64,000 nt of DNA from Owenweeksia sp965214115 (lineage in GTDB: Bacteria; Bacteroidota; Bacteroidia; Flavobacteriales; Schleiferiaceae), in the NCBI GenBank assembly GCA_965214115.1, contig CBDCAU010000001.1:124001-188000 (forward strand). Direction: 5' to 3'. Below the pieces are notes generated by a model. The model made no database searches, was not told the origin of the DNA, and saw only the letters and a list, made by a program, of their open reading frames with translations. Within the stretch, counting starts at the first letter, position 1, and every line of letters starts with the position of its first letter. The position numbers were made by a program, and so were the translations under genes. Below are positions 34,563 through 42,082 of the stretch, one piece after another.

Positions 34563-34630
34563 AATAGAAATACCAAAGACATTATGGAAAGGCAAAGATG
34601 CCACACAAAGCGGTGCGGCGGGCTGCCGCT

Positions 34631-34645
34631 TATCTTCGCCCGATG
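34631..34645 (+). promoter_or_regulatory. -7 box fused to start codon (TATCTTCGCCCGATG)
   Basis: TATCTTCG, CCCG, ATG: identical over 15 bases to the sequence at 28132-28146 and nearly so to 55830-55844. It predicts leaderless transcription of the exonuclease gene. Confidence 0.5.
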
Positions 34646-35896
34646 TTTTGTGTATTTGATATTGAATCCACAGGCGGCAAATTCGGCAAGGAAGCCATAA
34701 TGGAAATTGCCCTTTATCGCTTTGATGGCGAGGAAGTTACCGACCAATTGATCAGTTTGGTGCATCCCCACAAACCCGTTCAAAAGTTCGTGAGCAAAAT
34801 GACCGGCATCACCGAAAAAATGCTGGCGCGGGCGCCCCGTTTTCACGAAATCGCCAAGCGGCTGGTGGAAATCACGAAAGATGCCGTTTTGGTGGGCCAC
34901 AATGTGGAATTTGATTACCGGATGTTGCGGCAAGAATTTAACCGATTAGGGTATCCTTTTGAACGTAAAACCTTAGATACCATCACTTTGTCGGAAGAGT
35001 TGATTCCCGATTTGGAATCGTACGGCTTGTCAAAAGTCTGCAAGGCATTGGATATTCACCATTCCAATAAACACCGCGCCGACGTGGATGCGCGCGCCAC
35101 TTTGGACCTTTTCAAAATTTTGCGGGAAAAAGACCAGCAAAAGAAAATTTCGGTGGTGGGGCAAAGCGTGCAACACACCGATTGGATGAAACACAAAATC
35201 AGCGACTTGCAGCGAGCGGCCAAAAACCAGCGGGGTCTTTTTTACCTCCACGACGCGGAGGGAAAGTTGCTTTATATCGAAGCTTCGGACAACGTTAAAA
35301 ATGCCCTTTCCCGCATCTTAATCGCTGAAAACCAACGCGGTAAAGAACTGCGCGAAAAAACCCAATCCGTGAAAACCGAGGCGGCGGGAAACTGGCTGGT
35401 GGCACGCATCAAAAAATTTGAGGAACTGGGAAAAGCCAAGCCGCCCTATAATTCCAAACCCAACAAAAATTTGCAATTTGGAATCGCCGGCGATTTCCGT
35501 CAAAAACCGGCCAAATTGTATTTATCCGATTTGGAATCGCTGGGAAAAAAGAAACCATTGGCCAAAGCGGCCAATGAAAAATCGGCCAGCCGCGCGTTGC
35601 GAATGTTTCAAAGGAGGCGAAACAACCAAGATAAATATGCGCTGTTGGAGTTGCTAAAAAACTGGCCTACAGATGCTATTTTTTCGGGCCGAGGCCGTAA
35701 AAGAAATGAGTATTGCGCGTTTGTAATTCAAGAATCAAAACTGAGCGGTTATTTCTATTATTCGCTCAATGAAGATTTAAAAGACTTTAAGAAGATAGAA
35801 AAGAAGCTTATTCCTATAGCCGATTCGGAGTTTTTTACGGAATTATTAAAATTGGGAATTTTGAGCGGGGAATTTAGAAAAGTGGATTTTATTTAA
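34643..35896 (+). CDS. DnaQ-like exonuclease with degenerate GIY-YIG-like C-terminal region
   Basis: 417 residues. The N-terminal DEDDh 3'-5' exonuclease domain has Exo I MFCVFDIESTGGKFGKEAIM (D and E), Exo II HNVEFDYRMLRQEF near residue 90 and Exo III NKHRADVDARATLDLF (His and Asp) near 145-158. The second region starts near 190 (NQRGLFYLHDAEGKLLYIEA). It resembles the UvrC/Cho-type GIY-YIG module of DnaQ/UvrC-like fusions, including NWLVARIKKFEELGKAKPPY. The catalytic G-Y/Y-G pair is replaced (GLFY, LYIE), so this half may only bind. Role in DNA repair or turnover is likely but not defined. Start ATG 34643 lies right after a -7 box. Confidence 0.85.
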   Translation: MFCVFDIESTGGKFGKEAIMEIALYRFDGEEVTDQLISLVHPHKPVQKFVSKMTGITEKMLARAPRFHEIAKRLVEITKDAVLVGHNVEFDYRMLRQEFNRLGYPFERKTLDTITLSEELIPDLESYGLSKVCKALDIHHSNKHRADVDARATLDLFKILREKDQQKKISVVGQSVQHTDWMKHKISDLQRAAKNQRGLFYLHDAEGKLLYIEASDNVKNALSRILIAENQRGKELREKTQSVKTEAAGNWLVARIKKFEELGKAKPPYNSKPNKNLQFGIAGDFRQKPAKLYLSDLESLGKKKPLAKAANEKSASRALRMFQRRRNNQDKYALLELLKNWPTDAIFSGRGRKRNEYCAFVIQESKLSGYFYYSLNEDLKDFKKIEKKLIPIADSEFFTELLKLGILSGEFRKVDFI

Positions 35897-35910
35897 GCCA
35901 AAATCACTAT

Positions 35911-36516
35911 CTAAAACAACCGAAATCCCATCCCGATAATCAATTGGTTCACGCGGGCATCGGTTTCAAAATCTTGCTCGGCTATGGTAACCACATCGGC
36001 GGTGTTGCTCCACGCCCCTTCGTAGCGGACATCCACGCGGAGACGTTTGCCCAAATTTAGGCCGCCGCCGTACTGGTAGCCCCAAGTGCCGCCGCGCAGC
36101 CCGGTTTGCAAAACGTTGCTTTGCTCTTCCATATTAAAACTGACGACCGGCCCCGCGTAAGCGCGCAGCGGCCCCAATTTCAATCCCGCCAATAGCGGAA
36201 AATCCAAACGATTGTAATTGATATAAATCTGCTCAGGCCCGCTGTCACTTTCCACGGTCAATTCGTTATAGATTTGGGTGAGGGTTATTTCGGGTTGAAG
36301 CCGCAGAAAAGCGACCTTGATATTTCCATAAAAACCCATATGAAAACCCAGTTCTCGATCGCCGCTTTTTATATCATCATAAATTTGATTTCCATCAAAA
36401 TTTTCGCATTGAAAATCTTGTAGATTTCCGCCAAAACGGAAACCAAATTCGCGTTTTTTCTGAGCTAAAAGAGATGTGGTGAGAGTAAGAATAGCGATTA
36501 TCAAAAAATATCTCAT
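35911..36516 (-). CDS. PorT-family outer-membrane beta-barrel protein
   Basis: 201 residues. Signal peptide MRYFLIIAILTLTTSLLAQ, then KKREFGFRFGGNLQDF, an outer-membrane barrel start, with strands LGFHMGFYGNIKVAFLRLQP, LDFPLLAGLKLGPLRAYAGP and the final VNQLIIGMGFRLF. This matches the PF13568-like barrels (PorT/OmpW-like) abundant in Bacteroidota. Its start overlaps the purC stop by 4 bp, so it is expressed with purC and phoH although no functional link is obvious. Confidence 0.82.
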   Translation of the reverse strand: MRYFLIIAILTLTTSLLAQKKREFGFRFGGNLQDFQCENFDGNQIYDDIKSGDRELGFHMGFYGNIKVAFLRLQPEITLTQIYNELTVESDSGPEQIYINYNRLDFPLLAGLKLGPLRAYAGPVVSFNMEEQSNVLQTGLRGGTWGYQYGGGLNLGKRLRVDVRYEGAWSNTADVVTIAEQDFETDARVNQLIIGMGFRLF

Positions 36517-37466
36517 CGCAAAAGTTTCAATTCGTTTTCTATGTTTTCAAAAATTTGTGGTTCTAAATTGTCCGATGAGCGAGGTGTAAACGTTTGTCCT
36601 GTAATGGTTTCGTATAATTCGATGTAACGGTTGGTTACTTTTTGAATAAATTTTTCGGGCATTTTTGGAATGGGTTGGCCGACTTTTCCCTGAAACCCGT
36701 TTTCAATCAGCCACTGCCTTACAAATTCTTTGCTGAGTTGCTTTTGCGGCTCGCCGTTTTTTTGGCGCGTTTCATATCCTTCCAAATAAAAATAGCGGCT
36801 ACTGTCCGGCGTGTGGATTTCGTCTATCAAAACTATCTGACCATCAGCGGTTTTCCCAAATTCATATTTGGTATCCACCAAAATCAAACCCCGCTCGCGC
36901 GCGTATTCTTGACCTTTAGCGAAAAGCTGGCGGGTATATTTTTCCAAAATTTCGTAATCCTTTTCGGACACGATTTGCTTTTCCAAAATCGCTTCGCGCG
37001 CAATATCCTCATCGTGCGCACCCTGCTCGGCCTTGGTGCTGGGCGTAATTATCGGTTCGGGAAAAGCGTCGCTTTCCCTCATCTCGGCGGGCATTTTCAC
37101 GCCACAGATTTCGCGTTTCCCGTCGCGGTATTCGCGCCAAGCGTGGCCGCTCAGGTAGCCGCGGATGACCATTTCCACCATCAGCGGTTTCGCCTTTTTG
37201 CCGATGGTCACCATCGGATCGGGCGAGGCGATTTTCCAATTGGGAACGATGTCCGCCGTCAAGTCCAAAAAGTGGTTGGCGGTCTGGTTCAGCACTTGGC
37301 CCTTGGCGGGGATTCCCTTGGGAAGGACAACATCGAAAGCGGAAATCCGATCGCTGGCGACCATCACAAGTAGCTCATTGTCAACGGTGTAAACATCGCG
37401 GACTTTGCCTCGGTAAAAATCCGTTTGGCCGGAAAGTTGGAAATCAGTTTCTTTCAGCGCGTTCAT
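36513..37466 (-). CDS. purC: Phosphoribosylaminoimidazole-succinocarboxamide synthase
   Basis: Joins aspartate to CAIR in step 8 of purine synthesis. 317 residues from ATG 37466 (MNALKETDFQLSGQTDFYRG); an in-frame ATG at 37490 adds eight basic residues. It is the long form usual in Bacteroidota and fungi. Landmarks: YRGKVRDVYTVDNELLVMVA, SDRISAFDVVLPKGIPAKGQ, VEMVIRGYLSGHAWREYRDG, GLILVDTKYEFGKTADG and LIDEIHTPDSSRYF. The start lies inside the end of phoH (stop at 37444), so the two are coupled. Confidence 0.96.
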   Translation of the reverse strand: MNALKETDFQLSGQTDFYRGKVRDVYTVDNELLVMVASDRISAFDVVLPKGIPAKGQVLNQTANHFLDLTADIVPNWKIASPDPMVTIGKKAKPLMVEMVIRGYLSGHAWREYRDGKREICGVKMPAEMRESDAFPEPIITPSTKAEQGAHDEDIAREAILEKQIVSEKDYEILEKYTRQLFAKGQEYARERGLILVDTKYEFGKTADGQIVLIDEIHTPDSSRYFYLEGYETRQKNGEPQKQLSKEFVRQWLIENGFQGKVGQPIPKMPEKFIQKVTNRYIELYETITGQTFTPRSSDNLEPQIFENIENELKLLR

Positions 37467-38403
37467 TTTCGTCTTTTTCGTAGGCTTCAATTACGGTGCG
37501 CACCAGCCCGTGGCGGATGACGTCGCGGCCATCCAGATACACGAATCCGATGCCATCTTTTCCTTTCAAAATTTGGGTCGCCTTGGCCAATCCGGAGCTT
37601 TGCTTGCGCGGCAAATCCACCTGTTGCAAATCGCCGGTCACGACGAATTTGGCGTCGCGGCCCATCCGCGTCAAAAACATCCGCATCTGCGCGTGGGTGC
37701 TGTTTTGGGCTTCGTCTAAAATTACAAAGGCGCGGTCCAAAGTTCGGCCGCGCATAAAGGCCAACGGCGCGATTTGGATGGTGCCAGTCTCCAGATAATA
37801 GGCGAGTTTTTCGGGCGCGATCATATCGCGCAACGCGTCATACAATGGCTGCATATACGGGTCGAGTTTTTCTTTTAAATCGCCGGGTAAAAACCCCAGA
37901 TTTTCGCCTGCTTCCACGGCAGGGCGGGTCAGAATAATTCGCTTTACTTCTTTGTTTTTCAGAGCCTTAACGGCAAGGGCGACCGCTGTATATGTTTTTC
38001 CCGTGCCCGCTGGGCCGATGGCGAAAAGCATATCGTTTTCGCCCATTTGCTTCACCATTTCGCGCTGGTTTTTGGTGCGTGCTTTTATCTGCGCGCCGCT
38101 CACGCCAAACACGATGGTGTCGCCGCTCACCTCCTCGGCAGAAATGTGCATTTCATCCTCTAAAATTCGCTCCAGTTGATTGGTGGTCAATGAATTAAAC
38201 TTGTTTAGATGGGCGATGATTTCCTCGATTTTTTCCTCAAAACTGGCGATGCGCCCCGCCGCGCCGTTCACTTTCAACTTGTGGCCGCGCGCGATGATTT
38301 TCAGTTCGGGGAACTTCGCTTTTATTTGATTGAGATACACGTTGTTCGACCCAAAAATGTCGCGCGGGTCGGCGTTTTCGATGAGGAGGATGCGTTCTGT
38401 CAA
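37444..38403 (-). CDS. phoH: PhoH-like ATPase
   Basis: 319 residues. An N-terminal KH-like/PhoH-specific domain is followed by the ATPase: Walker A AIGPAGTGKTYTAVALAV near residue 130, LTRPAVEAGENLGFLPGDLK, and Walker B AFVILDEAQNSTHAQMRMFL near 225, ending with SGLAKATQILKGKDGIGFVY. Members of this family take part in RNA metabolism, often near ybeY. Here it heads an operon with purC and a PorT-like gene. A -7 box (TATTTTTG, reverse strand) is visible near 38468-38475. Confidence 0.93.
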   Translation of the reverse strand: MTERILLIENADPRDIFGSNNVYLNQIKAKFPELKIIARGHKLKVNGAAGRIASFEEKIEEIIAHLNKFNSLTTNQLERILEDEMHISAEEVSGDTIVFGVSGAQIKARTKNQREMVKQMGENDMLFAIGPAGTGKTYTAVALAVKALKNKEVKRIILTRPAVEAGENLGFLPGDLKEKLDPYMQPLYDALRDMIAPEKLAYYLETGTIQIAPLAFMRGRTLDRAFVILDEAQNSTHAQMRMFLTRMGRDAKFVVTGDLQQVDLPRKQSSGLAKATQILKGKDGIGFVYLDGRDVIRHGLVRTVIEAYEKDENERAERN

Positions 38404-38576
38404 ATTAGTGGAAAACTATGGATTAGTGCGCTGAAAGGCAGCGGAGGATAGTAGTAATTTTGATGGCAAAAATACAGAGTTTGTCGGTAGTTGTCGGTGG
38501 CCGGTTCCCAGTTGCCAAAGGACGCAACAAACCGACGGCCGAAAACTGCTAACTAATTTCATATTTTTGAAATTCT

Positions 38577-38831
38577 ATGGAAACCATTTCAATTCAGATT
38601 AAAGATTCATCAAAACGCCGTTTTCTTTTGGAAATGTTGGCGCATTTTGATTTTGTGGAAATCCTGAAAAACGGGAAGGAAAAAGCCAACAAGCAAAAAG
38701 TATCACCGTCAAAACCTCATCCAGAGGATGCAGAAAAAGACGATTTTATGGCTGCCGCTGGAATGTGGGAAGGGCGTGATATTACCGTGGAGAAAATCCG
38801 AGAAAAAGCTTGGCCGAAGCGGAAATGGTAA
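38577..38831 (+). CDS. Antitoxin of a VapBC-like module (module 3)
   Basis: 84 residues. The N-terminus METISIQIKDSSKRRFLLEM and the centre EDAEKDDFMAAAGMWEGRDI lead to a C-terminal VEKIREKAWPKRKW. The AGMWEGRDI...IREKAWPKR ending is characteristic of antitoxins paired with PIN toxins in Bacteroidota. It overlaps the toxin start by 7 bp. It is unlike the DUF2281 antitoxins at 25.5-26.3 kb, so this is an independent module. It lies divergently upstream of phoH. Confidence 0.85.
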   Translation: METISIQIKDSSKRRFLLEMLAHFDFVEILKNGKEKANKQKVSPSKPHPEDAEKDDFMAAAGMWEGRDITVEKIREKAWPKRKW

Positions 38832-39196
38832 TTTGTGATACAAATATCATTGTTGATTTTTTCAAAAATTTACCACAGATCGTCAAAGAAGTAAATGGCA
38901 TCGGCACTTCAAATGTTGCGATTAGCACGGTTACAGCGGCTGAACTTTTCTTCGGAGCTTTAAACAAACGGGAACATCGGAAAATTGAAAAAACCATTGC
39001 CCCAATTTTGAATTTGCCTATTACCGAACCTGTGTCTCTGATTTTTGAGCAATTAATGAAAGATTTTTCATTGAGTCACAAACCGGGTATTCCCGATATG
39101 CTCATTGCCGCCACCGCCATTCATCACGGTTTTGAACTTTATACGCTTAATAAAAAGGATTTCCGCTACATCCCCGAACTCAAACTGTATTCTTGA
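38825..39196 (+). CDS. PIN-domain toxin (VapC-like, module 3)
   Basis: 123 residues from ATG 38825. Acidic sites: VICDTNIIVDFFKNL near residue 5, TVTAAELFFGALNKRE near 41, and PGIPDMLIAATAIHHGFELY near 90-108, followed by TLNKKDFRYIPELKLY. This is the classical VapC pattern (D, E, D, D), distinct from the HRDPFDR subgroup of modules 1 and 2. Predicted to be a metal-dependent RNase held inactive by the overlapping antitoxin. Confidence 0.93.
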   Translation: MVICDTNIIVDFFKNLPQIVKEVNGIGTSNVAISTVTAAELFFGALNKREHRKIEKTIAPILNLPITEPVSLIFEQLMKDFSLSHKPGIPDMLIAATAIHHGFELYTLNKKDFRYIPELKLYS

Positions 39197-39276
39197 TTTT
39201 CTTTGCTGATTGAAAACCGGCAGTTGCAAATCGCCGATTGCCAATTGCCGACTGCAAACTGCCAACTGTCTCCCGA

Positions 39277-40068
39277 ATGCTCATCACTCTCACATCCGAC
39301 TACGGCCTCACCGACCACCACCTGCCCGCACTGAAAGGCCGCCTGCTGCAGGAGGAAGGCGACTGGAAGATGGTGGATTTTTGCCACGTTTTGGAGCCGG
39401 GAAATTTTTTCGAAGCGGCCTTTGTGTTGCGCAACGGCTACCACGCTTTCCCAGAGGGCACGGTGCATTTGGTCGCTTTCGCGGAAATTTCCAAGAACCG
39501 GAAACTGCTAGCGGCGGAACTGGACGGCCACTTTTTTTTGCTGGCCGACAACGGTCTTTTGCCGATGATAAACCCGCAGCACAAAATCTCGAAAGTCATC
39601 GAAATTGATTTGCGGCAGGAAGATTCGCTATTCCCCGCGCGTGACGTCTTGGCGCGCTGCGCGGGGCATTTGGCGCGCGGCGGAAACGTGGATTTGCTGG
39701 GCCGCGCCACGCAAAATTTCCAGTCCAAACAGATTTTGCGGCCCACCGTCTCGCCCGACAAAGCCACGCTTTTGGGCGCGGTGGTCTATATCGACAATTT
39801 CGGGAATTTGATTACCAATATTTCCAAAAAGAAATTTAAGGAAGTAGGCAAAGAGCGCGATTTCGAAATACAATTACCCAGAAACCAGCGCATCAGAAAA
39901 TTGAGCGAAAGTTATTTTGACCGCACGGCGGGAACGATCTTGGCACTTTTCAATTCGCAGGATTTATTGGAAATAGCGGTGGCCAGCGCCCGCGGAAAGT
40001 TTTACAATGGTGCCAATACCTTGCTGGGGGTTGAAGTGCAAAATCCGGTGAGCGTGGTGTTTCGGTGA
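39277..40068 (+). CDS. SAM hydroxide adenosyltransferase (DUF62 family)
   Basis: 263 residues from ATG 39277 (MLITLTSDYGLTDHHLPALK). The open frame upstream is simple repeat sequence of CAAATCGCCGATTGCC type. Family enzymes hydrolyse S-adenosylmethionine to adenosine and methionine; relatives are SAM halogenases. Landmarks: TSDYG near residue 6, a central FFLLADNGLLPMI (conserved DNG), VVYIDNFGNLITNI (YIDxFGN) near 172, and the C-terminal LLEIAVASARGKFYNGANTL. Length is usual. Confidence 0.92.
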   Translation: MLITLTSDYGLTDHHLPALKGRLLQEEGDWKMVDFCHVLEPGNFFEAAFVLRNGYHAFPEGTVHLVAFAEISKNRKLLAAELDGHFFLLADNGLLPMINPQHKISKVIEIDLRQEDSLFPARDVLARCAGHLARGGNVDLLGRATQNFQSKQILRPTVSPDKATLLGAVVYIDNFGNLITNISKKKFKEVGKERDFEIQLPRNQRIRKLSESYFDRTAGTILALFNSQDLLEIAVASARGKFYNGANTLLGVEVQNPVSVVFR

Positions 40069-40434
40069 TTTTTTTTCACATAGAACATATAGGAGATTTT
40101 CACATAGAAACACATAGTTTTATTGATTCAAAAAAGACTCGAAAAATTTTCATTGAATGATAAAAAAGATTGTCAGTAGGTTTTGTGAATTGGTGTCGTC
40201 CTTGCAGAGCTCAAAAAATGGGCGGATTGTTTTACCCGAGGCGTTGCCTTGGGCTATGCTATTTTTCCCATCAGGGCGGAATGTGTCAGAAAAGTGGGTG
40301 GAATAGCCGTGAAGAGACGCCATATTTGTTGCTTCAATCGCAAAACAAAGATTTGATATCGCAACGGTTGATTTAAAACGAGCCAAACTCTAACAGAAAA
40401 ATTACAGTAATTTTGAAATTCAAATCATAAAAAG
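40069..40434. repeat. Gene-free stretch with dispersed intergenic repeat
   Basis: Begins with CACATAGAA-type simple repeats (40077-40118). Near 40215-40310 it contains a GC-rich word set of the kind scattered through Bacteroidota genomes (ACCCGAGGCGTTGCCTTGGG, then CCCATCAGGGCGG). Short open frames on both strands show no family resemblance. The last 60 bp precede the DUF433 gene and are AT-rich. Confidence 0.5.
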
Positions 40435-40668
40435 ATGGAACATTTTGCAAACCGAATTGAAATAAACCCAGAAATTATGCTGGGCAAGCCCGTCATAAAA
40501 GGTACTCGTCTCACGGTGGAGCAAATCTTAATCGATTTGGCCGCTGGGCAAACTTTTCAAGAACTGGTAGCTAACCATCCCCGACTAAAAGAGCAGGACA
40601 TCAAGGCGGCGCTCCGGTTTGCCTCCTCATCGCTAAAAGGTGAAAAAGTTTATCCCTTAGCCCTGTGA
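40435..40668 (+). CDS. DUF433 antitoxin (module 4)
   Basis: 77 residues. NRIEINPEIMLGKPVIKGTR followed by LTVEQILIDLAAGQTFQEL and HPRLKEQDIKAALRFASSSL is the DUF433 signature (GKPVIxGTR, then a helix-turn-helix-like segment). These are the antitoxins for DUF5615 PIN-like toxins. The stop overlaps the toxin start (GTGA), so the pair is translationally coupled. Confidence 0.92.
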   Translation: MEHFANRIEINPEIMLGKPVIKGTRLTVEQILIDLAAGQTFQELVANHPRLKEQDIKAALRFASSSLKGEKVYPLAL

Positions 40669-41018
40669 AATTTCTTGCCGATGAGGGAATGGACGGCGTG
40701 GCGATAAAAATGCTTCGCGGGGCGGAACACGATGTGGTGTATGCGGCCGAGTCTTTATCAGCTTGGAAAGATGACGACCTGCTGAGATTTGCCGCAGGCG
40801 AAAGCAGGATATTAATCACTCGGGATAAAGATTTTGGCGAACTTGTGTACAATCGAGGAATGCTGAATTTCGGCGTAATTCTCTTGAGAATTGAGGTTTT
40901 CACATCCCTTAAAAGAGCTGCCACCCTTATGTCTGTAATAGACAAGTATGGCAAGGAGTTAGAAAATTGTTTCGTCACTATCCGCCGCCATCGAGTCAGC
41001 ATTGTTGCGCTTCCTTAA
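40665..41018 (+). CDS. DUF5615 PIN-like toxin (module 4)
   Basis: 117 residues from GTG 40665 (MKFLADEGMDGVAIKMLRGA). The DUF5615 landmarks are FLADEGMDG near residue 3, ILITRDKDFGELVYNRG near 48 and GVILLRIEVFTSLKRAATLM near 72. The family is PIN-like with acidic residues in LADE and TRDKDFG, and is predicted to be an RNase. It is the fourth toxin-antitoxin pair in the window and the only one of this type. Confidence 0.92.
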   Translation: MKFLADEGMDGVAIKMLRGAEHDVVYAAESLSAWKDDDLLRFAAGESRILITRDKDFGELVYNRGMLNFGVILLRIEVFTSLKRAATLMSVIDKYGKELENCFVTIRRHRVSIVALP

Positions 41019-41053
41019 TCTGTTCGACTATTTTATTTCAATCCCGAAATCTT

Positions 41054-41350
41054 ATGCTCATCCGCATCGTAAAAATGACCTTCCAGCCCCAAAATATCCC
41101 CACCTTTTTGGAAAATTTCGAAGAAAACAAAGAGAAAATCCGCTCCTTCGAGGGCTGCCAACATTTGGAACTGTGGCAAGAAACAGAGGGCGGCAACGTT
41201 CTTTTCACCTACAGCCATTGGGACGCGCCGCAGTCGCTGGAAAATTACCGAAATTCGCCGCTCTTTAAAACGGTCTGGGCTTTCACCAAAACGCTTTTCG
41301 CGGACAAACCCGAAGCGTGGAGTTTCACCCCAAAACATATTTTGAAATAG
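41054..41350 (+). CDS. Antibiotic-biosynthesis-monooxygenase-like (ABM) protein
   Basis: 98 residues from ATG 41054 (MLIRIVKMTFQPQNIPTFLE). The sequence FEENKEKIRSFEGCQHLELW and NVLFTYSHWDAPQSLENYRN fits the ferredoxin-like dimeric alpha-beta barrel of the ABM family, which includes heme-degrading and quinol monooxygenases. No specific substrate is indicated. It directly precedes gldF (the gldF start follows its stop without a gap), so it may be co-expressed. Confidence 0.85.
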   Translation: MLIRIVKMTFQPQNIPTFLENFEENKEKIRSFEGCQHLELWQETEGGNVLFTYSHWDAPQSLENYRNSPLFKTVWAFTKTLFADKPEAWSFTPKHILK

Positions 41351-42082
41351 ATGGGCGCATTGATGCTCAAGGAAATACGCAGCTTCTTCAATTCCGTGAC
41401 GGGCTATTTGGTCGTGTGCGTTTACCTTTTGATAAACGGGTTTTTGCTGTGGCTTTCGCCGGGCGTCTTCAATATTTTGGAGGGCAGCTACGCCAGCATC
41501 GATCCGCTTTTCATCATTTCCCCTTGGGTGTTTCTCTTTTTGATTCCGGCCATCACGATGCGGATGTTCGCCGATGAAAAACGCGCCGGCACGATGGAGC
41601 TTTTGCTCACCCGCCCGCTTACGGATCTGCAAATCGTTTGGGCGAAATTCAGCGCGGGCGTGGTGCTGGTTTTGTTCTCGATTTTGCCCACCCTCATTTA
41701 TTATTATACGGTTTTTCAACTGGGAAATCCCGTTGGGAATATTGATTCCGGCGGCACTTTTGGCAGTTACATCGGCTTGCTTTTTTTGGGCGCGAGTTAC
41801 GTCAGCATCGGCGTTTTTTCCTCTTCATTAACTGAAAATCAAATCGTTGCCTTTTTGATTGGCGTGTTTTTATGCCTGCTGATGTTCACCGGGTTTGAGC
41901 AACTCGCCGCACTGGATTTCTTTGGCGATGCCGACCTTTTCATCCTCGGGCTGGGCATCAACGAACATTACATTTCGATGAGCCGCGGCGTGATTGACAG
42001 CCGCGACGTCCTGTATTTTTTGAGCGTGATTATCATCTTCGCCTTGGCCACGCGCCTTGTCGTCCAAAGCCGAAAATGGTGA
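41351..42082 (+). CDS. gldF: Gliding-motility ABC transporter permease GldF
   Basis: 243 residues, about six membrane helices (TGYLVVCVYLLINGFLLWLS, FIISPWVFLFLIPAITMRMF, and a terminal YFLSVIIIFALATRLVVQSR). ADEKRAGTMELLLTRPLTDL is typical of ABC-2 permeases and LKEIRSFFNSVTGYLV of GldF. With GldG and an ATPase (GldA, not in the window) it forms a transporter needed for gliding in some Flavobacteria. It is followed by gldG with a 7-bp overlap and then a DUF4340 gene, the usual order. Confidence 0.92.
   Translation: MGALMLKEIRSFFNSVTGYLVVCVYLLINGFLLWLSPGVFNILEGSYASIDPLFIISPWVFLFLIPAITMRMFADEKRAGTMELLLTRPLTDLQIVWAKFSAGVVLVLFSILPTLIYYYTVFQLGNPVGNIDSGGTFGSYIGLLFLGASYVSIGVFSSSLTENQIVAFLIGVFLCLLMFTGFEQLAALDFFGDADLFILGLGINEHYISMSRGVIDSRDVLYFLSVIIIFALATRLVVQSRKW

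Noticed and set aside
40150..40386. 78-residue minus-strand frame (MASLHGYSTHFSDTF part)
   Set aside because: It is the translation of a dispersed intergenic repeat, with no start signal or conserved domain.
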